64,000 nt of DNA from Desertimonas sp963733085 (GCA_963733085.1 CAVTBY010000005.1:124001-188000); one strand, 5' to 3'. Shown: positions 52,823-62,256, counted from the first letter of the stretch. Notes: generated by a model not told the origin, from the sequence alone. Translations and numbers: made by a program.

Positions 52823-53956
52823 TCAGGCACGCGCCGGGGCACCGGGTCGGCAACCACCGAGGAGATCGGTGTCGAGCCACAACCGGCCGAGGGCGATCCA
52901 CGCCGCGCCGAAGTACGTCGGCGCCTCGGCGTCGAGGTTCTCGGCGGAGTCGAGGAGATCGGCCGCACGTTGTTGGTCGCCGCCGGCCGCCGCCGCGGCT
53001 GCGGCGGCGACGAGGGCCAGTGGATGGCGTTCCGGGCCGAGTCGCTGGCCGTCGAGCGTGTACGTCGCGACGAGGACCCCACCGTCCAACTCGGCGGCGA
53101 GGAACGGCCAGGCCCGGGCGGCGACGTCCTGTCCGACGGCGCTGCAGTCGACGGCGGCCTGGATGATCACCCGGGCGGCTTCGTAGCCGTAACGCGGGGG
53201 ATCGCCGGCCGGACTTGGCTGCGCCCGGGGGGCGTTTCCCGTCGCATCGATGGTCGCCCAGTCGGGCGGCAGATGTGGTGGATGCGCTGTCAGCGCGTCC
53301 AGCGCCCCGCGGGACCATGCCGCGACCGGTCCCCAGCGCTGCTCGCCGAGCGTCTCCCAGAGCGCCGACATCGCCGGGGTGGCCAGGTAACTGGCATTGA
53401 CCGTCCGCGCCTGCGCCGCCCATGGCCCGGCGACGAGCACAGGTGACGCACCGACCGTCACGACCTCGTGAGCGAGAATGGCGTCGTTGATCAAGCGAGC
53501 GTCCGCTGTGAGATCGGCATCCTCGAAGCGCTCGCCGGCGAGCGCCAGTGCCGCCGCCGCCAGCAGGTCGGCATCGGCAGCGGCTTGATGGTCGGCGATG
53601 CCGCCCTCGGCCCACCGCCAGGCGAGCAGGCCGTCGTCACGTTGCAGATGCTCGTCGGTCCACGACCAGATCTGACGGAACCGTCCCTCGTCGCCGACGG
53701 CGACCGCCATCAGCATCCCGTAGGCCTGGCCTTCGCTCACCGAGTCGCCCCCCTCGTCGATACGGGCGATCCGCCCGCTCGGCTGGAGGTAGCGATCGAG
53801 GAACGCCTCGGCGGCAGTCACCGCGTCGGCGTGCGGATTGTCGGGTGCCGCCCGCGCCGGCTCCGTCAGCCATCCAGTCGCGGCCACGAACGTCAAGCCG
53901 ACGGCCAGGGCGATCGAGCGTTGCCGGCGACTCCTGGGCACCGCCCAGACCCTCAC
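52823..53956 (-). CDS. GH8 family endoglucanase (BcsZ-like), secreted
   Basis: A 377-residue protein with signal peptide (RSIALAVGLTFVAATGWLTE, cleavage near ARA-AP) and a GH8 (alpha/alpha)6 barrel. ARIDEGGDSVSEGQAYGMLM carries the catalytic Glu of SEGQAYG; DDGLLAWRWAEGGIADHQAA and ADADLLAAAALALA carry the second acidic site. The C-terminal part has YGYEAARVIIQAAVDC, typical of BcsZ. Its start overlaps the stop of the upstream synthase-like gene (ATGA), as BcsZ does with cellulose synthase, so it probably trims the polymer made by that enzyme. Confidence 0.87.
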   Translation of the reverse strand: MRVWAVPRSRRQRSIALAVGLTFVAATGWLTEPARAAPDNPHADAVTAAEAFLDRYLQPSGRIARIDEGGDSVSEGQAYGMLMAVAVGDEGRFRQIWSWTDEHLQRDDGLLAWRWAEGGIADHQAAADADLLAAAALALAGERFEDADLTADARLINDAILAHEVVTVGASPVLVAGPWAAQARTVNASYLATPAMSALWETLGEQRWGPVAAWSRGALDALTAHPPHLPPDWATIDATGNAPRAQPSPAGDPPRYGYEAARVIIQAAVDCSAVGQDVAARAWPFLAAELDGGVLVATYTLDGQRLGPERHPLALVAAAAAAAAGGDQQRAADLLDSAENLDAEAPTYFGAAWIALGRLWLDTDLLGGCRPGAPARA

Positions 53957-55496
53957 GCGGCGACTTCGTCGTCCGCACGGTCCACCGTGGCGACGGACGT
54001 GGTGGCAGCAGCGGCGAGGGTCGGCGCCACCGCGGCGGCGACGCCGTGACCGAGGATCACCATGTGCACCGCGGCCAAGGCGACGTTGTTCAACGTCGCT
54101 GCGTCACGCCCCTGGGACAGCCCGTAGACGGCGACGGCGGCCAGCAGGGCGATCACCATCAGCGTCGGCGCAGCCGGACCGAGCTGCCTGCCGGTCGTGC
54201 CCTGTTTGGGCGTCACCACGAAGCTGCCGGCGCGGCCGCGCAGTGTTCGGTAGGTCGCGTGGACGTGGATCCAGAAGGTCGACGTCGCCAGCGAGTAGGC
54301 GGCGAATGTGTACTGACCGGCGCCGACGCTGGCGACGGTGGCGATCGAAAGGGCGAAGTACGGACCGAAGGCAGCGAGGAAGCTGTCGGCGGCGGCGCCG
54401 GCGACGGGCTGGGCGCCGGTGAGGATGCGGATCACCGGCAGCGACAGGTAGACGAGCACTGTCCACCCTGTGAGGAAGTACGACGCCGACAGGAGGTACT
54501 GGAGCTTGTGCCGCAGCGGCAGGTCGGCGGCGAGCACGCGGGGGATCATGCCGATGCAGCCCCGAGCCCACCGGTGCTGCTGGCTGACGTACGACGCGAG
54601 GTCCTCGGGGCCGAGGCCGCTGGCCAGCACCTCCGGGACGTACACCGACCGCCACCCGCGCTCATGCAGGTCGAGTGAGATGGCGAAGTCCTCGGTGAGC
54701 GACGCCGACGGAAACCCGCCGACGACCTCGAGGGCGCGGCGGCGGAAGATCACGTTCGTCCCGCAGCAGAACATCGCCTGGTGGGCGTCCTTGCCACGGG
54801 CGATCGGTCCGAAGAACAGCGCTTGCTGGCTCCACGCCGCGGCGGCAACACGTCCGGATTCGGCGTTGGCGTAATACTGCGGGGTCTGCACGAAGGAGAC
54901 GGTGTCATCGGCGAACTCCGGCAGCGTCTTGACGAGCAGGTCCGGGTGGGGAACGTGATCGCAGTCGAGGACGAGCACGTACGGGGCATCGGTTCGGCCG
55001 AGGGCGTGATTGATGTTGCCGGCCTTCGCGCCTTCGTGGAGCGTGCGGCGCACGTAGCGGATGCCGTGGCGGTGGGCGAGCTCGAGCATCTCTTGGCGGT
55101 TGCCGTCGTCGAGGAGGGCGACGTGGACGCGAGCGCCGTGCATCCGTGTCGCCGCGGCGACCGTTGCCTCGACGACCTCCACCGGCTCGCTGTACGTCGG
55201 GATGAACACGTCGACGTCGGGCATCGCGATCTTGCCGGTTCCCGGCGGTCGCCTGCGGCGCGTGGCCAGACATGTCCACCAGAAGCCGATGGCCTGGGCG
55301 ACGTTGAACAACTCGGCCACGAGGAGCAGCGCGAACAACGCCGGGTTGCCGACCCGGCCTGGCTGCAACAGCCAGCCGAAGTACAGCACCAGGGCGACGG
55401 TGCTGGCGACGGCGAGGAGGGTGGCGCGAACACGCTGGGCCCGCCCGGGATCGCCGGCGTCCCACGTCGGGCGCCTCGAGGCGACAGTCGCTCATC
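53953..55496 (-). CDS. Cellulose synthase-like GT2, likely frameshift near the N-terminus
   Basis: A processive membrane GT2. Intact from 55389: membrane helices, then VDVFIPTYSEPVEVVEATVA, VALLDDGNRQEMLELAHRHG, YVLVLDCDHVPHPDLLVKTL (DxD), GFPSASLTEDFAISLDLHER (TED) and YVSQQHRWARGCIGMIPRVL (QxxRW), followed by several membrane helices. GTG 55389 would start in the middle of a helix; the in-frame upstream sequence (RVRATLLAVASTVALVLYFG) has no start codon. Removing one G from the GGG at 55470-55472 links it to ATG 55496 (MSDCRLEAP), the likely true start. It likely makes a beta-glucan-like polymer. Confidence 0.85.
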
Positions 55497-55542
55497 GAAC
55501 GGTCCGTGACCGGTTTGTGTCGGTTGAGAGAACGGCGACTGC

Positions 55543-55590
55543 GACCGATGGGTGTGTAGGGACGATTCGGTCCCCTGGCACCCATCGGTT
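55543..55590. repeat. Palindromic element family A, copy 4
   Basis: Arms ACCGATGGGTG (55544-55554) and CACCCATCGGTT (55579-55590), core GGGACGATTCGGTCCCC. It separates the flippase fusion from the synthase gene in the minus-strand polysaccharide operon. Confidence 0.88.
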
Positions 55591-55634
55591 AGGAGACCTC
55601 AACCTTGGTGTTCTGGCTCGACCTGGCCGCAGGC

Positions 55635-58316
55635 TCATTTCAACTCCCACACGCGCACATTCGGGCGCTCGAACACGTCGACGATGTCGCGCTGGCGGTC
55701 GAGCACGGCGAGTTCGTGGCCGAGCCGGGCCGAGGTGTCCTCGGCGTCGATCACCCGCTCGGTGGCGAGCACGAACACGGTGCGGTCAGCGTCGGGCACC
55801 GCAGAGCCGACGGGACGCGCCTCGACGCCCGGCGCGTAGTAGTCGACGACGTCGGCGAGATAGGCCGGTTCGTAGAGCACCACGTCGCCGGGCTCGGCGC
55901 GCTCGGCGATCTCCGCGAGCGCGCCTTCGAAGTCGTATAGGCGTGGGTTTGCGCCGTTGAGTTGCTGGTCGACGAGGGCGATGCTCAGCGCCGCGGCCGC
56001 CACCGCGGCGCTGAGCAGGAGAGGGCCGCGGCGGACGACCGTCGAGGTGACGACGCGGGCGGAGAGCAGGAACAGAGCCGGAACGGCCCCGGCGAAGTAG
56101 CGCAACTCGAACAGGTCGCGCTTCATCGAGCCGACCACGAACAGCGCCGCCATCGGCACGACCACGAGGGCGAGCAGGTACACGCTGCGTCCGGACCGAC
56201 CACGACCGAGCATGACGAGGGCGAGCAGCATCAGCAACGGCCACATGGCCGCGAGCTGGACCATCACGCCGTCTGCGTGGTAGCCGAGCGTTGCCCAGAT
56301 CAGGTTGGCGCCGACCGCGTACACGGAGATCGAGCTGCCCAGCGTCGAGCTCCCGGCGCCCGCCTGCCCCGGCGTCAGCCCGGCACCGCGCTGAGCGTAC
56401 GAAGCGAGCTGATCGAGCAGGATCGGCAGCAGAGGGAGCATCGCCACGGCGACGACTGCGGTGCTGATCAGCCAGCCGCGCACGAGCAGGCGCCGCCGGG
56501 CGTGATCGTGGCGCTCCCGCCAGAGAACGGCGCCGAACGCGGCTTGCTGCACGAGCACCGGGAGCACGGCGAAGTACTGCGTCCACAGCATTGCCGCAGT
56601 CACGGCGCCGAAGATGACCCAGTCACGGGTCTCGCCATGGCGCAGCGTCCGCACCTGCACGCCGATCGCGAGGGCGGCGAGGAGCATGAACAGCGAGTAC
56701 ATGCGCGCTTCCTGTGAGTACCAGACCGCGAACGGGGCGATCGCCGCGAGCACGGCCGCCACCCATCCGGTGCGGCGGTCGTAGAGCAGGCGACCGGTCC
56801 AGGCCATCACCGGGACGATTGCGACGCCGGCGATCAATGACGGCAGGCGGGCGGCGAACTCGGAGGCGCCGAACAGCCGCACCGTGGCCCACAGCATGCT
56901 GTGGTGCAGCGGGGGATGAACGTCGGACTCGCGGACGTCGGCCAGCATCGTTCCGAGCGGCAACTGCGCTTGGCGGACGCTGATCGCCTCGTCGACCCAG
57001 AGGCCCCGGCTCGTGGCCATGCGCAGAGCCGCGGCGACCAGGCACAGGGCACCCAGTGCCGACCACCTTCGCCAGTCGCGGCCGGCGATCGCAGGATGGG
57101 CAAGGACTCGTGGTGGGCGCCAACGGATCACGTTGGGGAGCTCGACGACGACGGCCAGCGTCGCCACGGTGAACAGGGTGATGGCCACGACCGACTCGGC
57201 ACGGTCGCTCCAGACGACGATCGCCACCGCCTCGGCGATCGCCGCCGCGCCGATGGCTACAGCGATCACCGTCGTGGTAGTCGTCGAGCCGCCTTCGGCC
57301 GCACGCCGGGCCACCTCGACACGGATCAGGCCGAGCAACGCCATCGCGAGGACATAAGCGCCGACGAGATGGGCAACGTCGCGGTACTCGGCCCCGAACG
57401 CGACGCCGACGATCGGCGCGGCGAGCAGCGTGGCGACCGCGGTGATCGTCAATCCGGTCGCGGCGGTCAGGGCGTACGCCGTTGGTGCCGCTTGGTGGCG
57501 TCCGTGGCGGACCGAGGGCAACAGGACGAGGGGAATCGTCGCGGTGGCGAAGAACGCGGCACCGCCGATCGTCGACAGCACGGCGAAGCGTGCGGCCTCG
57601 CCGTCGGCAAGGACGCGGTTGGCGGCGAGCAGATCGACTGACTGGACGACGGCGAGCAGCACGAAGGAGATCCCGAGGGTGGCCGCGACCCGCACCGGCA
57701 GTCCGGGCCGCCGGGGCGCGGGAGCCATCTCGGTTCGTCCGCCGGCGCACACGGCGAGCGCCGCATAGCCGGAGGCGACCGCCCCGATCGCCGCGCCGAG
57801 CGGGCCGAACAGCAGCGCCAGTGGGATGCCGATGGCAAGCCGGGCGGCCGGCTCGACGACGAGGCTGGCACTCACTCTGGCCAGCCGCTCGCGGCCATAG
57901 GCCACGCCGCGGACGAGACCGAGCAGCGCTGCGGCTGGGGCGGCGAGCCCGAGGGCGACGAGAAGCGAGCGGTCGAGCCCGGCCGCTTCGGCCAGCGGAC
58001 GGCTACCGGCGATGAGCGCCGCACCTCCGGCGAGGCCGGCACCGACGATCCATTGCGGCCGCCGTTCCAGGCGCTCGGGCGACAGCGCCCCGGCGGCGCT
58101 CAGTGCCGCCGACGGGACGTGGAGGAGGACGAACAGGGCGAGGAACGTGGCGACACCGGCGTACTCTCCCGGGTCGAGGGCGCGGGCGACCACGACGGCG
58201 AACAGCACGTTGCCGATCCCGGCAACGAATTGTGCGCCCATCACTGCGACCTGTGGCCGGGCCGTCCGTACGACGGCGTCGGTGCGTCCGAGGAGACGGG
58301 CGGGGGCGCTCACCAC
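55635..58316 (-). CDS. Fused Wzx-like flippase and GT39-type membrane glycosyltransferase
   Basis: An 893-residue polytopic protein. Residues about 1-420 form a 12-14-helix polysaccharide-exporter (MOP/Wzx) unit: AQFVAGIGNVLFAVVVARAL, DPGEYAGVATFLALFVLLHV, and repeated hydrophobic helices. From about 430 a GT-C/ArnT-PMT-like enzyme follows: GLWVDEAISVRQAQLPLGTM (luminal acidic DE motif), ESDVHPPLHHSMLWATVRLF, FAVWYSQEARMYSLFMLLAA, and a soluble C-terminal domain. Both parts are complete, so one chain may flip and elongate or decorate a lipid-linked glycan. Its start overlaps the pyruvyltransferase stop. Confidence 0.85.
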   Translation of the reverse strand: MVSAPARLLGRTDAVVRTARPQVAVMGAQFVAGIGNVLFAVVVARALDPGEYAGVATFLALFVLLHVPSAALSAAGALSPERLERRPQWIVGAGLAGGAALIAGSRPLAEAAGLDRSLLVALGLAAPAAALLGLVRGVAYGRERLARVSASLVVEPAARLAIGIPLALLFGPLGAAIGAVASGYAALAVCAGGRTEMAPAPRRPGLPVRVAATLGISFVLLAVVQSVDLLAANRVLADGEAARFAVLSTIGGAAFFATATIPLVLLPSVRHGRHQAAPTAYALTAATGLTITAVATLLAAPIVGVAFGAEYRDVAHLVGAYVLAMALLGLIRVEVARRAAEGGSTTTTTVIAVAIGAAAIAEAVAIVVWSDRAESVVAITLFTVATLAVVVELPNVIRWRPPRVLAHPAIAGRDWRRWSALGALCLVAAALRMATSRGLWVDEAISVRQAQLPLGTMLADVRESDVHPPLHHSMLWATVRLFGASEFAARLPSLIAGVAIVPVMAWTGRLLYDRRTGWVAAVLAAIAPFAVWYSQEARMYSLFMLLAALAIGVQVRTLRHGETRDWVIFGAVTAAMLWTQYFAVLPVLVQQAAFGAVLWRERHDHARRRLLVRGWLISTAVVAVAMLPLLPILLDQLASYAQRGAGLTPGQAGAGSSTLGSSISVYAVGANLIWATLGYHADGVMVQLAAMWPLLMLLALVMLGRGRSGRSVYLLALVVVPMAALFVVGSMKRDLFELRYFAGAVPALFLLSARVVTSTVVRRGPLLLSAAVAAAALSIALVDQQLNGANPRLYDFEGALAEIAERAEPGDVVLYEPAYLADVVDYYAPGVEARPVGSAVPDADRTVFVLATERVIDAEDTSARLGHELAVLDRQRDIVDVFERPNVRVWELK

Positions 58317-59437
58317 GTGCCACTTCCCGTCGACAGCGGCAGCCCGGTCAGGTGGCTCGGCTCGTCCAACGCTCCGCCGTCGAGCAGAAGGCGCAGGAGC
58401 TGCAACGTGTGCCGCGCCATCGCCGCCTCGTTGCCGACGGCGGCAGCGGTCGGCGGGTCAGTCGCCAACGCCCGTTGCACCGCCGCGGCGAGAACCGCCG
58501 CTGTCGCGTCCACTGGAACGGAGACCTGCCGCAGTCGCCGGCTGATCCCCGCCAGCTTCGGCTCGTGGCTCACGGCGAGCGTCCGTGTCCCTGCCTGGCC
58601 GGCGGCCACGAGGGCATGGAAGCGCAGGGCGATGACAAGCCGATCGGTGGCATACGTTGCCGTCGCCGCATCGAGATCGGTGGGTGGCTCGATGATCCTG
58701 GCCGCCCCGTCGAGCCGTTCGCCCAGCCGCTGGGCGACGGTGTGATCCTCGCTGTCGGGTCCCGTCTGCCAGGGCTGGAGGCGGACGTCGTGGTCGCGGC
58801 ACAGCGGTGCGATCGCCTCGGCGAGCTTGGTGAAGAGGTGTTCGTCACCTGCGTGGTGGCTCAGCGCCACCGTCACGGAGGGCCGTCGATCCGTGGCCTG
58901 GCCACGGTCGTCGACGAGGCGCGGGCGGGCCGACCAGGCCGGGTCGGCGCCGATCCAGAACGGTGCTGGCGCGCCTACTTCCGACAACGCCGAGGCCGAC
59001 TCCTCGTCGCGTAGCACGAGCAGGTCGACGTGGCGAACCAGCCAGCGGCTGAGGGACCTAGCGGTCTTGCCGCGCAGATCTCCGGCGCCGACGCCGATCA
59101 TGGCGACCCGCTTGCCCGTGGCCCGCGCCGCCGCGGTGAGCGCACAGGCGTTACGCAACAGGGCAGAAGGGCGGCGTCCCGTCGAGGGGCGCAAGGATTT
59201 GAACACGGTGCCGCCACCGACGACCACGGCGTCGCTGTGCCGGAGTTGGCGAGCGACCGACCACGGCGTTGTCGCGACGGCCGGTACTCCGTGCTGACGC
59301 GCCGTCGACGCTGGGTCGCTGCTGGCGACGACGACGTTGTCGTCGGACAACGCCGCCAGGAACGCCGAGCAGAGGGCCTCGTCGCCGGGGTTACCCTGCC
59401 CGAAGGCGCCGACGAGCAGCACGTTCGGCATCGGCAA
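58310..59437 (-). CDS. Polysaccharide pyruvyl transferase family protein (CsaB-like)
   Basis: A 375-residue enzyme that attaches pyruvate ketals to sugars. VLLVGAFGQGNPGDEALCSA and DAVVVGGGTVFKSLRPSTGR, KRVAMIGVGAGDLRGKTARS, LVLRDEESASALSEVGAPAP, and the H-x-x-x-R-type LVIALRFHALVAAGQAGTRT are family hallmarks. Pyruvylation adds negative charge to wall or capsular polymers. It lies in the minus-strand glycan operon between the flippase fusion and a GT4 whose end it overlaps by 47 bp. Confidence 0.9.
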   Translation of the reverse strand: MPMPNVLLVGAFGQGNPGDEALCSAFLAALSDDNVVVASSDPASTARQHGVPAVATTPWSVARQLRHSDAVVVGGGTVFKSLRPSTGRRPSALLRNACALTAAARATGKRVAMIGVGAGDLRGKTARSLSRWLVRHVDLLVLRDEESASALSEVGAPAPFWIGADPAWSARPRLVDDRGQATDRRPSVTVALSHHAGDEHLFTKLAEAIAPLCRDHDVRLQPWQTGPDSEDHTVAQRLGERLDGAARIIEPPTDLDAATATYATDRLVIALRFHALVAAGQAGTRTLAVSHEPKLAGISRRLRQVSVPVDATAAVLAAAVQRALATDPPTAAAVGNEAAMARHTLQLLRLLLDGGALDEPSHLTGLPLSTGSGTW

Positions 59438-60597
59438 CCACCTCCTCGTAGAGGTCGAGGTGTTGCCGGGCGATCGCCGGCCAGCGCCGGCCGGCAGCGA
59501 GCACGGCCGCCCACCGCCGCAGTTCGGCGAGCGCCGTGGGCCTCGTCGCCAACTCGATGAGCCGGTCGGCGAGCGACTGGGCGTCGACCGGCACCGTCAT
59601 CCCGCTCGGCGCCCCGGCGCAGCGGGCGAGGGCCGGCGACAACAAGGCGGGTGTGCCATGGGCGAGGGCCAGAGCGAGGGCGCCGCTCGACGAGAACGGT
59701 CGGGGATACGGGAAGACGGCGGCGTCGACGGCGCTGAACCAGCTCGCCACGTCCTCGTCGGCGACCCACCCCGTGAACGTGGCAACGTCCCCGTACCGCG
59801 CAGTCAGGGTGGCGACGAAGCCGGCTTCGCCGCCCATGCGTGGGTGCTCGCCGCCGGCGACGACGACGTGGATCAACTCGCCGGCGTTGCGAGCCGCGTC
59901 GAGGACGACCTCGATGCCCTTGTAGGGGGCGACGAAGCCGAAGCACAACGCCGTGAACCGTCCATCGAGCCCGAGCCGTCGGCGCGCGACGGTGCGCTCG
60001 ACCGGCGTCACCTCCTCGATGCCATGGGGGATCACGGTCGCCGTCGGAACGACCCTCCGGAACGCCGACTCGTGGACGATGGTCGCCGCGCTCGCCCGCA
60101 CGATGGCGCTCTGCACCGCGGCGATCCCGGCACCGGCAAGCGGGGCGGGGACGCCGACCCGATGCAGCCGGGTGTAGCGGCGGTCGACGACGGATGCGTC
60201 GACGATCTGGTGCATCGTCGTCACCAGCGACGACTCGCCGAGTGCGAAGCGGGCACGGCCGAGGGCGCTCGGGAGTCCGAGCAGTGAAACGGCTCCGCCG
60301 TAGAGGAACAGCTCGAACTGGAGATGGACGACTGGCGCGCCGGTCGCTGCTGCGGCGGACATCGCCGCCGGAAGCGCCCGCCGGCCGAGGGAAACGCCCG
60401 GTCGACGTCGACCGCGCCGTCGGTGAAGCGGGCTGGCTCGCCGTCGAGGTGGGGTGCGACCACGACGACGTTCGCGCCCTCGTCAGCCAGGCTCTCGGCG
60501 AGATTGGCCGTGTAGGAAGCGACACCGCTGTGGCCGCCGTGGCGCTCACCGCGCGGGGGTAGGGCGCGATGAGCGCGACGTCAGGCCGCGCCAGCAT
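59391..60597 (-). CDS. GT4 family glycosyltransferase, two frameshifts
   Basis: Three frame pieces make one GT4. ATG 60597 gives MLARPDVALIAPYPR; after a missing C in the run at 60555-60559 comes GERHGGHSGVASYTANLAES and VVVVAPHLDGEPARFTDGAV; after a second missing base near 60390 comes AMSAAAATGAPVVHLQFELF. The rest is intact: ATVIPHGIEEVTPVERTVAR, ALCFGFVAPYKGIEVVLDAA, FTGWVADEDVASWFSAVDAA and the nucleotide-sugar site YPRPFSSSGALALALAHGTP. Both breaks are at C/G runs and the stitched protein is perfect, strongly suggesting sequence error. It acts in the glycan operon. Confidence 0.82.
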
Positions 60598-61357
60598 CGA
60601 GGAGCCGGTGCTCAGCCACAGCCGGATGGCGACCCGCCGGCCGCTGCTCCGCGGCCACGGGCATCGTGCGGTGGTGGATCCACAGCCGCAGGGCGCTGGC
60701 GAGCATGCGCCCGGTGTCGCCGATGGCTCGGATCTTCGACCCCGCCTGATCGATCCACACGGTCGGGACCTCGATCATCTCGAAGCCGAGCCGCCTGGCC
60801 AACACGAGCAGGTCGACGTCGAACAGGAAGTCGCGCGACGACATCAGCGGCACGACTCTTGTCGCGACGTCGCGGCGGATCACCTTGGCGCCGCACTGGG
60901 TGTCGGCGTAGGGGAGCCGGAACAGCCGGCGCACGCCCCAGGCGAATCCTGTCGAGGTCAGCGAGCGACCGGTGCCGCGGGTCCGCGGCGTGACCGAAGC
61001 CGGTAGTCGCCGGCTCGCGATCACGCCGTCGGCCCCCGCCGCCTGCTCCGTCATCCGCGCCAACTCCGAGGGGGGTGTTGCGCAGTCGGCGTCGACGAAG
61101 CCGACGAGGTCGGCATCGCAGCGGCGAAACGTCTCCATCAGTACGCCGCCTTTGCCGAGTTTGGGGTACTCGTGCAGGACGACCCGGACGTCGTCGCGTG
61201 CATGCGTGCGCACGACGTCGGCGGTGCGGTCCTGGCAGCCGTCGAGGGCCACGTGAAAGCGGACATCGGACTGCGGGAACCCGGCGCGATATGCGCGCAG
61301 GGTCCGTTCGATTCGTTGTTCTTCGTTGTGCGCGGGGATGACGATGTCGAGCGACAT
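60581..61357 (-). CDS. GT2 glycosyltransferase (dolichol-phosphate-sugar synthase-like)
   Basis: A 258-residue GT-A enzyme. LDIVIPAHNEEQRIERTLRA, HVALDGCQDRTADVVRTHAR, KLGKGGVLMETFRRCDADLV with VGFVDADCATPPSELARM (DxD), and TQCGAKVIRRDVATRVVPLM, FDVDLLVLARRLGFEMIEVP are typical of DPM1/Alg5-like enzymes that charge polyprenyl phosphate. The start ATG 61357 follows CAGGAGG. It is the first gene of the minus-strand glycan operon and overlaps the GT4 start by 17 bp. A polyprenyl-sugar it makes could feed the GT39 domain. Confidence 0.9.
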   Translation of the reverse strand: MSLDIVIPAHNEEQRIERTLRAYRAGFPQSDVRFHVALDGCQDRTADVVRTHARDDVRVVLHEYPKLGKGGVLMETFRRCDADLVGFVDADCATPPSELARMTEQAAGADGVIASRRLPASVTPRTRGTGRSLTSTGFAWGVRRLFRLPYADTQCGAKVIRRDVATRVVPLMSSRDFLFDVDLLVLARRLGFEMIEVPTVWIDQAGSKIRAIGDTGRMLASALRLWIHHRTMPVAAEQRPAGRHPAVAEHRLLDAGAA

Positions 61358-61500
61358 GGGAGCCTCCTGACGGTCCGGGGGGTTGGTCCTTCGTGGGCTG
61401 GACTGCGTTCGGTTGTCAACGTGGCCGCGGACCACGTGGCTCCGACCGTAACCAGACCTCCACACCGCTCGCTGGCCGTGGGAGGCTTGTTCACCTGGCC

Positions 61501-61537
61501 GGAACAAACCGTTCTTGCGTATGCAACGAACGGTTCC
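61501..61537. promoter_or_regulatory. Long palindrome upstream of the glycan operon, candidate operator
   Basis: AACCGTTC (61507-61514) and GAACGGTT (61528-61535) flank TTGC-GTAT-GCAA, itself an inverted repeat; the wider GGAAC/GTTCC pair extends it. It sits between the glycan operon start (61357, minus) and tRNA-Glu (61693, plus). The rest of 61358-61692 has no gene. Confidence 0.55.
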
Positions 61538-61692
61538 GTAACGAGATCGCAACCTAACGCGCGGGCGTCACGGTGGCCAGTCAGGCCACCAAATCGATCG
61601 CTGACGTGGTGCGCGCGCCGCTTCCAACGGCCCGTGGAACGGCGCGGGGCCGCTGGTAGTGTTCGGGTGCTCTCAACTGGAGGAGTCGATGG

Positions 61693-61765
61693 GCCCCCAT
61701 CGTCTAGTGGCCTAGGACACCACCCTTTCAAGGTGGCGGCACGGGTTCGAATCCCGTTGGGGGTG
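61693..61765 (+). tRNA. tRNA-Glu (anticodon TTC)
   Basis: Cloverleaf of 73 nt. Acceptor GCCCCCA/TGGGGGT with the G1-U72 pair usual in tRNA-Glu, anticodon stem CCACC/GGTGG with loop CTTTCAA, T arm ACGGG-TTCGAAT-CCCGT. CCA is not encoded. Confidence 0.96.
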
Positions 61766-61780
61766 CACATAAACACCACT

Positions 61781-61855
61781 GGTCCCGTGGTGAAGTCTGG
61801 AGTTCACGCCGGCCTGTCAAGCCGGAGGTCGCGGGTTCAAGTCCCGTCGGGACCG
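61781..61855 (+). tRNA. tRNA-Asp (anticodon GTC)
   Basis: Acceptor GGTCCCG/CGGGACC, anticodon stem CCGGC/GCCGG with loop CTGTCAA, T arm GCGGG-TTCAAGT-CCCGT, discriminator G. CCA not encoded. Fifteen bases after tRNA-Glu, so probably co-transcribed. Confidence 0.95.
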
Positions 61856-61899
61856 CAGCGCCACCCGCTGTGCGAGAGCACAGCGGCAGCGCGCCGAAC

Positions 61900-61972
61900 G
61901 GTCGAGTAGCTCAGTCGGCAGAGCGTCCGCCTGAAAAGCGGAAGGTCCCCGGATCGACGCCGGGCTCGACCA
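61900..61972 (+). tRNA. tRNA-Phe (anticodon GAA), unusual T loop
   Basis: Acceptor GGTCGAG/CTCGACC, D arm AGCTCAGTCGGCAGAGC, anticodon stem TCCGC/GCGGA with loop CTGAAAA, T stem CCCGG/CCGGG. The T loop reads ATCGACG instead of the usual TTC-x-A-x-x, so the conserved T54 is A. Discriminator A; CCA not encoded. Confidence 0.92.
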
Positions 61973-61999
61973 CGTGTAAAGGCCAGCTCAGCGGACTAG

Positions 62000-62172
62000 T
62001 CAAACGATCTCACCGTCAGGAAACGCCGCTCGAATCGCATCGCAGAGGCGGTCGGCTGCTTGCTCGTTACGCCGCAAAGCGGTGACGAGCGTGCGGCGAA
62101 GCTCCGAGAGGATCCGTGCCGTCTATCGGTACTCGATCAGCTCGGCGTCAGCGGCGGTCACGAACAGGTCAT
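62000..62172 (-). pseudogene. Possible decayed ORF with an internal stop
   Basis: The minus frame reads NDLFVTAADAELIEYR, a TAG, then ILSELRRTLVTALRRNEQAA and DRLCDAIRAAFPDGEIV before TGA at 62000. The composition is protein-like, but no start is seen and I cannot assign a family. Weak call. Confidence 0.25.
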
Positions 62173-62179
62173 TCGGGCC

Positions 62180-62229
62180 AACCGTTGGGTGGGTGGGGGA
62201 CGATTCGGTCCCCCTGGCACCCATCGGTT
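62180..62229. repeat. Palindromic element family A, copy 5
   Basis: Arms AACCGTTGGGTG (62180-62191, one mismatch) and CACCCATCGGTT (62218-62229), core GGGGGACGATTCGGTCCCCC. It lies just upstream of the padR operator. Confidence 0.88.
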
Positions 62230-62256
62230 GCGACAGACAACAGAGTGATTCACGGA

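Noticed and set aside
52749..53615. 289-codon N-terminal extension of the thioesterase
   Set aside because: It is an off-frame reading over the GH8 gene on the same strand; the -10 box and homology place the start at 52748.
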